DNA of 64,000 bases from Thioclava sp. SK-1 (GCF_001705665.1 NZ_MDHA01000028.1:27450-91449); one strand, 5' to 3'; positions 35,297 through 44,874 are shown, numbered from the stretch's first letter. The notes: generated by a model not told the origin, from the sequence alone. Numbers and translations are program-made.

Positions 35297-36169
35297 ATGC
35301 CGGATTTGGAACCTAGTAATTTTGACCGTGACACGGCGGGGACGATGGTTGGCGTGGTCATTCCGGCCAATAATGAAGCCGATTATATTGATGCCTGTTT
35401 GCAAGCCCTGCTTGATCAGGTTTCTGTGCCGATGATGCGGATCGTGGTGTCTGCCAATGGCTGCAGTGATACGACAGTTGATCAGGTGCGTGCCTTTGAG
35501 GCACGGTTTGAGGCAGCAGGCCATGTCCTGATCTGTCTTGACAGCCCCGAAGGTGGCAAGCTGGCAGCGCTGGACCGGGCGGAGGCGGCGTTAGAGCCGC
35601 ATATGGCCCGCATTTTTCTGGATGCAGATGTGATTTGCGATCCACAGCTGATCGGGCAGGTGGCGCGGGCGCTGGATACTGATCAGCCACGCTATGCAAC
35701 GGGCACATTGCAAGTGACGCGCGCGCGCAGTGGCTTCACCCGGGCCTATGCCCGATTTTGGCAGCGTCTGCCATTTGTCGAAAGTGGCGCAGTGGGCGCG
35801 GGGTTCTTTGCGGTCAATCCGGCGGGGCGCGCGCGTTGGGACGCATTTCCCAAGATCATTTCCGACGATACATTCGTGCGGCTGTGTTTCACCCCATCTG
35901 AGCGGATCGAAGTCCCGGCATGTTATCACTGGCCGATGATTGAAGGGTTCCGCCCGATGGTAAAGGTGCGCAAACGTCAAGATGCCGGAGTAGAGGAAAT
36001 TGCCCGCCTATGGCCACATATGTTGGAAAACGAAGGCAAACATTCATTGACCCGCAAGCGGATCTTGGAATTGGCGGCCACGATGCCGGCAGGTTTTGCA
36101 GCCTATATGGCAGTGCATCTGGCGGTGCGTATAGGGCCCAAAACCACCAGTTGGAGCCGCGGGCGCTGA
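35297..36169 (+). CDS. Family 2 glycosyltransferase
   Basis: 290 residues. GT-A motifs: VGVVIPANNEADYIDACL, IVVSANGCSDTTVD, and the DXD-type RIFLDADVICDPQ. WDAFPKIISDDTFVRLCF forms the acceptor-side D/ED motif. It resembles the enzyme at 9812-10837. It is transcribed away from the MBOAT gene across a 142-bp gap, with the start ATG at 35297 after AAGGTGATCC. No membrane segment stands out except a weak C-terminal hydrophobic part. Role in EPS assembly inferred from location. Confidence 0.83.
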   Translation: MPDLEPSNFDRDTAGTMVGVVIPANNEADYIDACLQALLDQVSVPMMRIVVSANGCSDTTVDQVRAFEARFEAAGHVLICLDSPEGGKLAALDRAEAALEPHMARIFLDADVICDPQLIGQVARALDTDQPRYATGTLQVTRARSGFTRAYARFWQRLPFVESGAVGAGFFAVNPAGRARWDAFPKIISDDTFVRLCFTPSERIEVPACYHWPMIEGFRPMVKVRKRQDAGVEEIARLWPHMLENEGKHSLTRKRILELAATMPAGFAAYMAVHLAVRIGPKTTSWSRGR

Positions 36170-36266
36170 TCTTGTGTAACGCGGGCAACAGCCAGCGCTC
36201 TGTGCTCTAAGGCTTTGCACAGAAATTTCTAAAATCATGACAGGGCCATTAAAACAGGAGCCCTTT

Positions 36267-36530
36267 ATGATGGATCACTTTCGTGATTACCCCGTTGTTT
36301 TAACATCGCCCGCGCAGCGTGGGTTTTCTGTTGTCCCAAGTGACAGCGTGGATCTGCCGCAGGTCACCAGGGGGCTGTATCTGGGATATGGTGGTGATGT
36401 GACCGTCTTGTTGGCTGGCGGCGGTGTGGTGACATTTGCCAATATGGCACCGGGGGGTGTGCATGGGCTGCGGGTGCAGCGGGTCTATGCCAATGGAACC
36501 ACGGCGGATGCGATCGTGGGGCTGGTCTGA
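36267..36530 (+). CDS. GTA/phage spike base protein (RCAP_Rcc01079-like)
   Basis: About 87 residues from the ATG at 36267, preceded by GGAG (an upstream frame to 36237 lacks one). The body VVPSDSVDLPQVTRGLYLGYGG followed by VTVLLAGGGVVTFANMAPG and VQRVYANGTTADAIVGLV is the beta-rich pattern of the 'spike base protein, RCAP_Rcc01079' family. The Rhodobacter capsulatus founder (GhsA) is a head-spike component of the gene transfer agent needed to bind the capsule. The stop overlaps the next start (ATGA), so it is translated with the two following genes. No other GTA genes are present. The family match is from memory of the pattern and fairly strong. Confidence 0.75.
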   Translation: MMDHFRDYPVVLTSPAQRGFSVVPSDSVDLPQVTRGLYLGYGGDVTVLLAGGGVVTFANMAPGGVHGLRVQRVYANGTTADAIVGLV

Positions 36531-36877
36531 TGATCGGCATATCTTCGGGATTTATTGGCGCAGGCGACGGGTTATCGGCGCGGCGCAACCCTGATGGATC
36601 CATCACTGTGTCGGGACGGGTCTTTGGATTTCGGTGGTCGCGCGACAATGGCGCCACCTGGACCGAGTCCACGACCTTACCCGCGGTTTTGCCCCTGAGC
36701 GATGTTGATCATGTATTGATCGTGGCCCTTGGTCGGGCGCGCGATATTGGCCCCTATGTGCCGCCCCCTGACATACCAGATCCGGACCCTGATCTAACAC
36801 CTGATTTAGCGGGTTGGAGCCTGCTGGCTGCGCGCAGCGGTGGCTATGTGCAGCTGCCATTGACCCTTCTTGCATAA
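36530..36877 (+). CDS. Hypothetical protein of spike-like cassette
   Basis: 115 residues; the ATG overlaps the stop of the spike base gene. The N-terminal half is Gly/Asp-rich and beta-prone (GFIGAGDGLSARRNPDGSITV, FGFRWSRDNGATWTES). A proline/aspartate linker PPPDIPDPDPDLTPDL follows, then a short tail GGYVQLPLTLLA. No signal peptide or membrane helix. I do not recognise a family. Its position between a spike base protein and a large LamG/SGNH protein suggests a connector or fibre element of the same structure. Confidence 0.65.
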   Translation: MIGISSGFIGAGDGLSARRNPDGSITVSGRVFGFRWSRDNGATWTESTTLPAVLPLSDVDHVLIVALGRARDIGPYVPPPDIPDPDPDLTPDLAGWSLLAARSGGYVQLPLTLLA

Positions 36878-36887
36878 GGATTTTCCG

Positions 36888-38627
36888 ATGACCGATCTGA
36901 CCCTGACAAATCCGACATTTGACACCAACGCGCCGAAATTCGGGAGTGGCGCGCTGAACGGTGGCTATGGTGCCACACCGACCGTCTTGATCACCCAGGC
37001 CAGCGATTTCACCATCGAAGTGTGGGTGAAGGCCGCATCCGCCCCCGGCGCATTTGGTGTTATTGGCGGGCAGGGGAATGCGCTGTATTTCCGCCATGAA
37101 ACCAATGGCAATGCCGGTCTGTATATCGGCAATACACCGAATGCGACGGTCGATCTGGGCGTATCGATCAGTGATGGCCTGTGGCATCATTTGGAAGCTC
37201 ATGTCGATTTTTCCACCGATACCGTGCGTGCCTATGTGGATGGGGTTGAGGTCTATAACACCACATTCACCACCAATCATGTGGCCAATATGACCTTTGA
37301 CCGGCCCTTTACGCTGCGCACTGTCGCATTGTCGTCGGGCGCGGGGAGCTATCAATTCAACGGCGCAGTTGACGGTGCTGCGGTTTGGGACGGGCTACGC
37401 CATACCGCTGGCTTTACGCCAAGCAGTGCGGCCTATGCGGGCGATGAAGCGGGTTTGATTGCCTTATGGCAGTTGGACAGTGATGGGGTGGATACAGCGG
37501 GTGCCACAGCCGAAGCAGAACCGGATTATGTGGAAATCACCCCCGATGATGCCGGATTGGTCTATTCACCGTATACTTGGGACATTGGGGCAACGCAGGC
37601 CAAATCAATCACACCGGGGGCCTATATACGGGCCAATTTCACCGGAGATGCCTGCACATTGACCTTTGATCCAAGCGGGCCATATGCCCCGAACCGGATC
37701 AAATACCGGATTGACGGCCAGGCATGGGTTTATGCTGTGCTGGACACGGAAATCATCTGTGAGATGCCCGAGTTCACCGCCCTTGCGCCCAGCCACACGC
37801 TGGAGCTGGTGTTTTCCGCGATCCGGGTCACGGATGGGCGTTGGGCGACACAACAGCCTGCCTTGAAATTCACCGGGCTGCGTTTGCCAGTGGGTGCAAG
37901 CCTTGGCACGGCACGGCAGCACGACCGCAGGGTCTTGTTTTTAGGCGACAGTATCACCGAGGGCATTCGCACCCGTGGAGGCACCGATGCGGGCAGCGCC
38001 CATGATGCGCAGTTAAGTTGGTCATGGCAACTGGGCGCGATGATCGGCGCAGAATTTGGCAATGTTGGTTACGGCAGTCTTGGGATCAATGCGCTTGGCA
38101 CCGGCAATGTGCCTGTGATCGGGACCAGTTGGAACCAGATGTGGGATGGGCTGGCACGCGATTTCACCACACCGCCGGATTTGGTGGTGGTGATGATCGG
38201 GGCCAATGATGGTGGCAATGATACAACTGCGGGATGGACGACATTTCTGGATGATATGCTGGCACAGCTGCCAGGGGCGATGATCTGCGTGATCAAGCCG
38301 TTTTCAGGCAGCCGTTCAGCGCAATCGGGCTTTATTCAATCCGCAATTGCAGCCAGTGCAGCGCCTGAGCGTGTAATCTATCTGGACGGCGATTATTTTG
38401 CCCTCTCCCATAGTGTGGACTCGTTGCATCCCTACGGCTGGGAAAATATCGCCAATATCGCTCCGGCTTTGGCTGATGCAATCCTGCCCGTGTTGAACGG
38501 GCCAGGCGTGGCGCCGCTCGTGACGCAGCTACAGGCGCAAGATCGGGTGACATTAACCCGCGATGGTGCGGTGCAAGCCATCGATCTGGCTGGTTTGCAG
38601 GGGTATTTGGACAGTCTGGCAGGTTAG
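36888..38627 (+). CDS. LamG plus SGNH-hydrolase protein of spike-like cassette
   Basis: 579 residues from the ATG at 36888 (AAGGA eight bases upstream). An N-terminal concanavalin/LamG-like domain spans about 1-185 (FTIEVWVKAASAPGAFGVIGG, ... AYVDGVEVYNTTF). A beta-rich middle follows at about 200-340. The C-terminal SGNH/GDSL hydrolase has FLGDSITEG (Ser near 355), the GYGSLGINA block, MIGANDGG near 437, and DSLHP with Asp/His near 511. No signal peptide. It lies 10 bp after the hypothetical gene and ends in a segment (AIDLAGLQGYLDSLAG) typical of phage-type proteins. Likely a carbohydrate-binding deacetylase or esterase tip, comparable to GhsB; that comparison is inference. Confidence 0.75.
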   Translation: MTDLTLTNPTFDTNAPKFGSGALNGGYGATPTVLITQASDFTIEVWVKAASAPGAFGVIGGQGNALYFRHETNGNAGLYIGNTPNATVDLGVSISDGLWHHLEAHVDFSTDTVRAYVDGVEVYNTTFTTNHVANMTFDRPFTLRTVALSSGAGSYQFNGAVDGAAVWDGLRHTAGFTPSSAAYAGDEAGLIALWQLDSDGVDTAGATAEAEPDYVEITPDDAGLVYSPYTWDIGATQAKSITPGAYIRANFTGDACTLTFDPSGPYAPNRIKYRIDGQAWVYAVLDTEIICEMPEFTALAPSHTLELVFSAIRVTDGRWATQQPALKFTGLRLPVGASLGTARQHDRRVLFLGDSITEGIRTRGGTDAGSAHDAQLSWSWQLGAMIGAEFGNVGYGSLGINALGTGNVPVIGTSWNQMWDGLARDFTTPPDLVVVMIGANDGGNDTTAGWTTFLDDMLAQLPGAMICVIKPFSGSRSAQSGFIQSAIAASAAPERVIYLDGDYFALSHSVDSLHPYGWENIANIAPALADAILPVLNGPGVAPLVTQLQAQDRVTLTRDGAVQAIDLAGLQGYLDSLAG

Positions 38628-38641
38628 GCCGCGCCCCAGCT

Positions 38642-38659
38642 CCCAATGAGACCATTGGG
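38642..38659. terminator. Small stem-loop after spike-like cassette
   Basis: Arms CCCAATG (38642-38648) and CATTGGG (38653-38659) with a 4-nt loop lie 14 bases after the SGNH gene stop. No T-run follows. Possible terminator of the three-gene cassette. Confidence 0.35.
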
Positions 38660-38778
38660 GCGTTAATACTTCATACATATTCATGCCACACTGTGGTGGG
38701 TGGGTGAGTGTATGGGGCTGATGGGGTGCGGTGCGGCGGGGTCGCGACGCAATGTCTTCAGCGGAAGGTATATGTGTT

Positions 38779-38946
38779 ATGAGCTATGTGGTAAGCAAAG
38801 ATATTGGCCAGGGCCGGGATTTGCCCCGGCGAGACCCTGCGACGACAGTCGCATTTTTGGCGGGATGGTGGATTTTGCCCTGTGCGGCGCTTGGGGCGAT
38901 TTTCTGGCTATGGTTGCTCAGTGCGTTGTTCGGGCTGATTTTTTAG
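38779..38946 (+). CDS. Small membrane protein (55 aa)
   Basis: The frame MSYVVSKDIGQGRDLPRRDPA leads into a hydrophobic stretch TTVAFLAGWWILPCAALGAIFWLWLLSALFGLIF and ends there. One long or two short membrane helices follow a charged 20-residue cytosolic segment. A purine-rich GGAAGG lies about 10-12 bases before the ATG. It sits 150 bp upstream of manC in the same orientation. No family recognised. Confidence is moderate because it is short, but the composition is that of a genuine small membrane protein. The remaining stretch to 39098 shows no further gene. Confidence 0.5.
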   Translation: MSYVVSKDIGQGRDLPRRDPATTVAFLAGWWILPCAALGAIFWLWLLSALFGLIF

Positions 38947-39098
38947 AATTTTGCAGGGAATTTCCCTTGCAAGAGGTGGATTGCGCAGCATTCGTGCAAG
39001 ATTTGCAGAGCGATTGCAAATTTCGCGCGGCCAGTGGTGGACTTTCTGCCATACGCTTGTTTTGATCGCGTGATTGCATCTTACAAGCGGGCATTTTT

Positions 39099-40565
39099 AT
39101 GACCACCTCATCTGTCTCGATCACGCCTGTCATTCTGGCCGGTGGGTCTGGTACCCGACTGTGGCCTTTGTCACGCAAATCTTATCCAAAACAATTCGTT
39201 CCCCTGGTGGGCGAACAGACGCTGTTTCAGGCTTCAGCTGTGCGGTTGGCGGGGACGTCGGCGGCGCATGCATTGGCGTTTGATGCACCTATCATCCTGA
39301 CCAATTCCGATTTCCGGTTCATCGTGACCGAGCAGCTGGCCCAGATCGGGATCGACCCCGGCGCGGTTTTGATTGAACCCGAAGGGCGCAACACTGGCCC
39401 TGCGGTTTTGGCCGCCGCGCTGCATCTGGCGGGACAAAATCCCGAAGCAGTGATGCTTGTGGCCCCGTCCGATCATGTGGTTCCCGACACGGACGCATTT
39501 CATGCGGCAATCGCGGCCGGACTTAGTGCGGTTGAACAAGGAAATCTGGTGACATTCGGGATTGCGCCAGATCGGCCCGAAACCGGTTACGGCTATCTGG
39601 AACTGGCCCACGAACCCAAAGGCATGGCTCCGGTGGCATTGTCACGTTTTGTGGAAAAACCCGACGCCGAGCGCGCGGTGCAAATGCTGGCAGCTGGCAA
39701 TTTCATGTGGAACGCCGGTATTTTCCTGTTCCGCGTGGCCGATATCATCACAGCCTTTGAAACCTATGCCCCTGAGTTATTCGCACCGGTGCGATCGGCG
39801 GTCAATGCGGCCAAGCCCGATCTGGGGTTTTTGCGGCTGGATCCTGACAGTTGGGCAGGGGCTGCGGATATCTCGATTGATTATGCCGTGATGGAAAAGG
39901 CCGATACACTGTCAGTCGTGCCGTTTTCGGCCGGTTGGTCGGATCTGGGCGGTTGGGATGCGGTATGGCGTGAAGGCGCGCGCGATGATACGGGCGTTGG
40001 TGTGTCAGGCGCGGCCACGGCGATTGACTGCGAGGACAGTTTGTTGCGCTCTGACAGTGATCGGTTGGAATTGGTCGGTATCGGACTGAAAAACGTGATG
40101 GCTGTGGCGATGAACGATGCGGTTCTGGTTGCAGATATGAGCCGCGCACAAGATGTGAAAAAAGCCGTCGATGCGCTGAAGGCGAAAAAATCCGCGCAGG
40201 CCACGCATTTTCCCAAAGATCACCGTCCTTGGGGATGGTTTGAAAGCCTGGTGGTGGGCGACCGGTTCCAAGTCAAACGCATTCATGTGCACCCCGGTGC
40301 CGCGCTTAGCCTTCAATCGCATTTCCACCGCTCTGAACATTGGATCGTGGTTGAAGGCACGGCCCGGGTGACCTGTGATGACACGGTTCAACTGGTCACC
40401 GAAAATCAGTCGGTCTACATCCCGTTGGGATCAAAGCACCGGATGGAAAATCCAGGCAAGGTGCCGATGGTGTTAATCGAGGTGCAGACAGGATCCTATG
40501 TGGGTGAAGACGATATCGTCCGTTATGAAGATGTTTATGCGCGCGGCCAGGGTGAAAAAGGATAA
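39099..40565 (+). CDS. manC: Mannose-1-phosphate guanylyltransferase / mannose-6-phosphate isomerase
   Basis: 488 residues, full length for the bifunctional type II enzyme. The N-terminal GDP-mannose pyrophosphorylase has PVILAGGSGTRLWPLSRKSYPKQF and FVEKPDAERA. The C-terminal cupin isomerase domain has HRPWGWFESLVVGDRFQVKRI, HPGAALSLQSHFHRSEHW and YIPLGSKHRMENPG. It makes GDP-mannose, with the phosphomannomutase at 47190-48584 providing mannose-1-phosphate. It is followed after 3 bp by ugd. Confidence 0.95.
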   Translation: MTTSSVSITPVILAGGSGTRLWPLSRKSYPKQFVPLVGEQTLFQASAVRLAGTSAAHALAFDAPIILTNSDFRFIVTEQLAQIGIDPGAVLIEPEGRNTGPAVLAAALHLAGQNPEAVMLVAPSDHVVPDTDAFHAAIAAGLSAVEQGNLVTFGIAPDRPETGYGYLELAHEPKGMAPVALSRFVEKPDAERAVQMLAAGNFMWNAGIFLFRVADIITAFETYAPELFAPVRSAVNAAKPDLGFLRLDPDSWAGAADISIDYAVMEKADTLSVVPFSAGWSDLGGWDAVWREGARDDTGVGVSGAATAIDCEDSLLRSDSDRLELVGIGLKNVMAVAMNDAVLVADMSRAQDVKKAVDALKAKKSAQATHFPKDHRPWGWFESLVVGDRFQVKRIHVHPGAALSLQSHFHRSEHWIVVEGTARVTCDDTVQLVTENQSVYIPLGSKHRMENPGKVPMVLIEVQTGSYVGEDDIVRYEDVYARGQGEKG

Positions 40566-40568
40566 CCG

Positions 40569-41735
40569 ATGAAAATTGTTGTTGCCGGGCTGGGCTATGT
40601 TGGCCTGTCGAATGCGGTGCTGCTGTCGCAGCATAACACGGTTGTGGCTGTGGATGTTGATGCGCGCCGTGTGGATATGGTCAATGCCGGGACTTGTCCG
40701 ATCGAAGATGTCGACCTGGAAGAGTACCTTGCCACCAAAGATCTGGATCTGGTGGCCACCACTGAGGCCCAACCCGCCTTTGAAGGTGCGGATTATGTGA
40801 TCGTTGCGACGCCGACGAATTACGATGAGAAATCAAATTATTTCGACACCTCCACTGTGGAGGATGTGATTGCGCAGGTGGTGGCGGTGAACACCCGCGC
40901 GACCATCGTGGTGAAATCCACCATTCCCGTAGGGTTTGTGGACAGTATCCGTGCTGAAATGGATACAGAGCAGGTAATCTTCAGCCCGGAATTCCTGCGC
41001 GAAGGTCGCGCGCTTTATGACAATCTGTATCCGTCGCGGATCATCGTCGGCGAAGACAGCGAACGCGCACGCCTTTTTGCCGAGCTACTGCTACAAGGCG
41101 CGGTCAAAAAGGATGTTGAGGTCAAATTCACCGGCCCGACCGAGGCAGAGGCGATCAAACTGTTCGCCAATACCTATCTTGCGATGCGGGTTGCGTTTTT
41201 CAACGAATTGGACAGCTATGCGATGGCAGGTGGGATGAATGCCCGCGAAATCATCGAAGGCATCGGGTTGGACCCACGCATTGGATCGCATTACAACAAC
41301 CCCTCTTTCGGTTATGGTGGGTATTGCCTGCCCAAAGACACCAAACAGCTTTTGGCTAATTACAGCCATGTGCCGCAGAACCTGATCCGTGCAATTGTTG
41401 AGGCGAACCGCACCCGCAAGGATTTCCTGTCTGATCAGATCTTGATGCGCGGCCCCAAGGTCGTCGGGATTTACCGTCTGGTGATGAAGGCCGGGTCGGA
41501 TAATTTCCGTCAAAGTTCTATTCAGGGGATCATGAAACGGCTCAAGGCCAAAGGGGTCGAGGTGATCGTTTATGAACCCGTCCTGACGGAACCTGATTTC
41601 TTCCGCTCGCGTGTGGTCAATGATCTGGCAGCGTTTAAGCAACAAGCCGATCTGATCGTTGCCAACCGGGTCACGGATGATATCGCAGATGTCGCAGAGA
41701 AAATTTTCACCCGCGATCTGTTCGGCGCGGATTGA
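40569..41735 (+). CDS. ugd: UDP-glucose 6-dehydrogenase
   Basis: 388 residues, the short form of the family. N-terminal NAD loop [48 protein letters not shown]; and the catalytic cysteine in [15 protein letters not shown] (Cys253). It oxidises UDP-glucose to UDP-glucuronate, so the polymer probably carries uronic acid and is acidic. It is co-transcribed with manC (3-bp gap) and followed by a strong intrinsic terminator. Confidence 0.95.
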   Translation: MKIVVAGLGYVGLSNAVLLSQHNTVVAVDVDARRVDMVNAGTCPIEDVDLEEYLATKDLDLVATTEAQPAFEGADYVIVATPTNYDEKSNYFDTSTVEDVIAQVVAVNTRATIVVKSTIPVGFVDSIRAEMDTEQVIFSPEFLREGRALYDNLYPSRIIVGEDSERARLFAELLLQGAVKKDVEVKFTGPTEAEAIKLFANTYLAMRVAFFNELDSYAMAGGMNAREIIEGIGLDPRIGSHYNNPSFGYGGYCLPKDTKQLLANYSHVPQNLIRAIVEANRTRKDFLSDQILMRGPKVVGIYRLVMKAGSDNFRQSSIQGIMKRLKAKGVEVIVYEPVLTEPDFFRSRVVNDLAAFKQQADLIVANRVTDDIADVAEKIFTRDLFGAD

Positions 41736-41785
41736 TCCTCTTTACAGGTATTTTGTAATTTCTGAAATACCCGTAAGACTATAAT

Positions 41786-41822
41786 AAAAAGGCTGTATCT
41801 GGTATCAGATGCAGCCTTTTTT
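41786..41822 (+). terminator. Rho-independent terminator after ugd
   Basis: Stem GGCTGTATCTG (41791-41801) / CAGATGCAGCC (41806-41816), one G-U pair, 4-nt loop, followed by six T; the upstream side has five A, so it may work in both directions. Ends the manC-ugd transcript. Confidence 0.9.
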
Positions 41823-41871
41823 ATAATCTTGAAGAAAGACACGCGATCACAGTCAGATCCGCGGTCCAAAT

Positions 41872-41900
41872 ATGCGGCGGGGTGGGTGACCCCGCCGCAT
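41872..41900 (-). terminator. GC-rich terminator hairpin after cysNC
   Basis: Perfect 12-bp arms ATGCGGCGGGGT (41872-41883) and ACCCCGCCGCAT (41889-41900) with a 5-nt loop, directly downstream of the cysNC stop on the minus strand. Confidence 0.75.
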
Positions 41901-41904
41901 GTGA

Positions 41905-43818
41905 TTATGGGATCAGGCGCGCAATGATCAGATCTGCGGCCTCTTCTGGCGTCATCTCGGTGGTGTCGATGCGCAGCTCTGCAGCGTCGGGGGCCTCATA
42001 GGGGCTGTCGATCCCGGTGAAGTTCTTCAACGCGCCAGACCGTGCCTTGGCATAAAGCCCTTTCACATCGCGCTCTTCGGCCACTTCCAGTGGCGTATCC
42101 ACGAAGATCTCCATGAATTCGCCCGGCTGCATCATGCCGCGCACCATGTCACGTTCCGAGCGGAACGGAGAGATGAACGCCGTGATCACGATCAGACCGG
42201 CATCGGTCATCAGCTTCGCCACCTCACCCACACGGCGGATGTTTTCAATCCGATCCGCTTCGGTGAACCCCAGATCCTTGTTCAGGCCGTGGCGCACATT
42301 GTCCCCGTCCAACAAGAATGTGTGGCGGTTCATCCGGGCCAATTTCTTTTCGACGATATTGGCAATGGTGGATTTGCCCGACCCTGACAGGCCGGTCAGC
42401 CACAGAACGGCGGGTTTTTGATGCTTCATATCCGCATGATGGTCACGGCCGATATCGGTCGCCTGCCAATGCACGTTTTGTGCCCGGCGCAATGCGAAAT
42501 GGATCATCCCGGCAGCAACGGTCTGGTTGCTCATCTTATCGATCAAGATGAACCCGCCCAGATCATGGCTTTCGGCATAGGCCGCAAAGGGGATTTCGCG
42601 GTCGGTGGTGATATTGGCCACGCCGATCGCATTCAGATCCAGCGTTTTCGATGCGATCTGTTCTTGGGTGTTGACGTTGACCTCATATTTCGGGGCCTGC
42701 ACGGTGGCGGACACGGTTTGCGCCCCGATCTTCAGCCAATAGGCCCGTCCGGGCACCAATGGCTGTTCATCCATCCACACGATGGTGCTTTCGAACTGAT
42801 CGGCAACCTCCAGCGGGGATTTCGCCGCCACGATCACCTGACCACGCGAACAGTCGATCTCATCTTCCAGCGTCAGCGTGACGGATTCACCGGCCACCGC
42901 CTGATCGCGATCACCTTCCATCGCAACGATCCGCGCGATTTTTGATGTCTTGCCAGACGGCAGAACGCGCACCTCATCACCCGGTTTCACCGTGCCACCG
43001 GCAATCAAACCGGCAAAGCCGCGGAAATCCAGGTTCGGACGGTTGACCCATTGCACCGGCATGCGGAACGGGCCTTGCTGTTTGAGCGTGTTATCAACCT
43101 CAACCGTTTCCAGATGCGGCAAAAGCGCGGTGCCGGTATACCATGGGGTATTCTCTGACGGGCCGGTGATATTGTCGCCCTTAAAGCCCGAAATCGGAAT
43201 CGCGGTGAAGGCATCAATCCCGATGCTATCGGCAAATGTGGTATAATCGGCCACGATCTGATCAAAGACCTTTTGATCATAGCCCACCAGATCCATCTTA
43301 TTAACCGCCAACACCACATGGCGAATGCCCAGCTGCTTCACCAGATAGCTGTGGCGCCGGGTCTGGGTCAGCACGCCTTTGCGCGCATCGATCAAGATCA
43401 CGGCCAGGTCGGCGGTCGAGGCGCCGGTGACCATATTGCGGGTATATTGTTCATGGCCTGGTGTGTCGGCCACGATGAATTTGCGTTTCTCGGTGGCGAA
43501 GAAACGATAGGCCACGTCAATGGTGATGCCCTGTTCGCGCTCTGCAGCCAGACCATCGACCAGCAAAGCGAAATCAATGCCTTCGCCCTGGGTGCCCATT
43601 TTCTTACTATCGGCTTCCAGCGTTGCTAGCTGATCTTCAAAGATCATCTTTGAATCATACAAAAGCCGCCCGATCAGGGTCGATTTGCCATCATCCACCG
43701 ATCCACAGGTGATGAAACGCAGCATGGTCTTATGCTGGTGCACCTGCAGATAAGCATCGATATCTTCCGCGATCAGCGCGTCGGTCTTGTAGATCGGGTC
43801 TTGAGTTGTGTCGGTCAT
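41905..43818 (-). CDS. cysNC: Bifunctional sulfate adenylyltransferase large subunit / APS kinase
   Basis: About 637 residues from the ATG at 43818 (MTDTTQDPIYKTD); the longer frame would overlap the cysD end. The N-terminal GTPase (CysN) has RFITCGSVDDGKSTLIGRLLYD (P-loop about 39-47), VADTPGHEQY and NKMDLV, followed by EF-Tu-like beta domains. The C-terminal APS kinase (CysC) has LWLTGLSGSGKST near 471-480, LLDGDNVRHGLNKDLGF and ISPFRSERDMVR. With CysD it makes APS, and its own kinase domain makes PAPS, the donor for sulfotransferases. Placed on an EPS replicon without reductive sulfur genes, it points to polymer sulfation rather than cysteine synthesis. Confidence 0.94.
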   Translation of the reverse strand: MTDTTQDPIYKTDALIAEDIDAYLQVHQHKTMLRFITCGSVDDGKSTLIGRLLYDSKMIFEDQLATLEADSKKMGTQGEGIDFALLVDGLAAEREQGITIDVAYRFFATEKRKFIVADTPGHEQYTRNMVTGASTADLAVILIDARKGVLTQTRRHSYLVKQLGIRHVVLAVNKMDLVGYDQKVFDQIVADYTTFADSIGIDAFTAIPISGFKGDNITGPSENTPWYTGTALLPHLETVEVDNTLKQQGPFRMPVQWVNRPNLDFRGFAGLIAGGTVKPGDEVRVLPSGKTSKIARIVAMEGDRDQAVAGESVTLTLEDEIDCSRGQVIVAAKSPLEVADQFESTIVWMDEQPLVPGRAYWLKIGAQTVSATVQAPKYEVNVNTQEQIASKTLDLNAIGVANITTDREIPFAAYAESHDLGGFILIDKMSNQTVAAGMIHFALRRAQNVHWQATDIGRDHHADMKHQKPAVLWLTGLSGSGKSTIANIVEKKLARMNRHTFLLDGDNVRHGLNKDLGFTEADRIENIRRVGEVAKLMTDAGLIVITAFISPFRSERDMVRGMMQPGEFMEIFVDTPLEVAEERDVKGLYAKARSGALKNFTGIDSPYEAPDAAELRIDTTEMTPEEAADLIIARLIP

Positions 43819-43861
43819 TTTTGAAATACCTGAAATCCGTAACGGTCCTGGGAGAAGCGGC

Positions 43862-44767
43862 TTAGAAGTAACCTTCTTGCTTTTTCTTCTCCATCGAGGC
43901 GGCCTGATCATGGTCGATCGCACGGCCCTGACGCTCTGATGTGGTGGTCAGCAACATTTCCTGAATGACCTCTGGCAATGTCGCGGCTTCGCTTTCCACA
44001 GCCCCCGTCAACGGGTAGCAGCCCAATGTGCGGAACCGGATAGAACGCATCTGTGGTTCTTCGCCTTCGCGCAGCGGGAAGCGGTCATCATCCACCATCA
44101 ACAACATGCCGTCACGTTCCACGGTCGGGCGCGGCGCCGAGAAATACAGCGGCACGATTTCAATGCCTTCCAGATGGATGTATTGCCAGATGTCCAGCTC
44201 GGTCCAGTTTGAGATCGGGAAGACCCGCATGCTCTCGCCCTTGGCTTTGCGTGCGTTATACAGGTTCCACAGCTCTGGCCGTTGGTTTTTGGGATCCCAG
44301 CGATGGCTGGCCGTGCGGAACGAGAACACACGTTCCTTGGCGCGCGATTTTTCCTCATCGCGGCGCGCGCCCCCAAAGGCGGCATCAAACCCGTATTTGT
44401 CCAGCGCCTGTTTCAGACCTTCGGTCTTCCACATATCGGTGTGCAGGCTGCCATGGTCAAACGGGTTGATCCCTTTTTCCTTGGCTTCGGGGTTTTGGTG
44501 TACGATCAGCTTCATCCCGGCCTCGCGGGCGGCACGATCGCGCAGTTCATACATGGCTTTGAATTTCCACGTCGTGTCGACATGCATCAGCGGGAAGGGC
44601 GGCGGGGACGGGTAGAAGGCCTTTTTCGCCAGATGCAGCATTACCGCGCTGTCCTTGCCCACACTATACAGCATGACAGGGTTTTCTGCTTCGGCGGCAA
44701 CTTCGCGCAGAATATGGATGCTTTCGGCTTCCAGACGTTTGAGGTGGGTCAGGGATGTCTCGGTCAT
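43862..44767 (-). CDS. cysD: Sulfate adenylyltransferase subunit 2
   Basis: 301 residues, standard length. PP-loop ATP-binding motif [55 protein letters not shown]; and the conserved C-terminus [10 protein letters not shown]. It adenylylates sulfate with energy from GTP hydrolysis by CysN. First gene of cysD-cysNC (43-bp gap), divergent from the LuxR-type regulator with 107 bp between starts. Confidence 0.95.
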   Translation of the reverse strand: MTETSLTHLKRLEAESIHILREVAAEAENPVMLYSVGKDSAVMLHLAKKAFYPSPPPFPLMHVDTTWKFKAMYELRDRAAREAGMKLIVHQNPEAKEKGINPFDHGSLHTDMWKTEGLKQALDKYGFDAAFGGARRDEEKSRAKERVFSFRTASHRWDPKNQRPELWNLYNARKAKGESMRVFPISNWTELDIWQYIHLEGIEIVPLYFSAPRPTVERDGMLLMVDDDRFPLREGEEPQMRSIRFRTLGCYPLTGAVESEAATLPEVIQEMLLTTTSERQGRAIDHDQAASMEKKKQEGYF

Positions 44768-44874
44768 GGCACAATCTCTAATACGTTTGACACCAGAGGT
44801 AACGCGCGGCAGGTTTCACATAACCCCCCATTTGGTGGGTAAGCTGAAATCCTTATGCCTAACAAGAGGGTATT

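Noticed and set aside
36237..38627. Possible prophage
   Set aside because: Only three spike-like genes are present; no terminase, portal, capsid, integrase or lysis gene lies near them.
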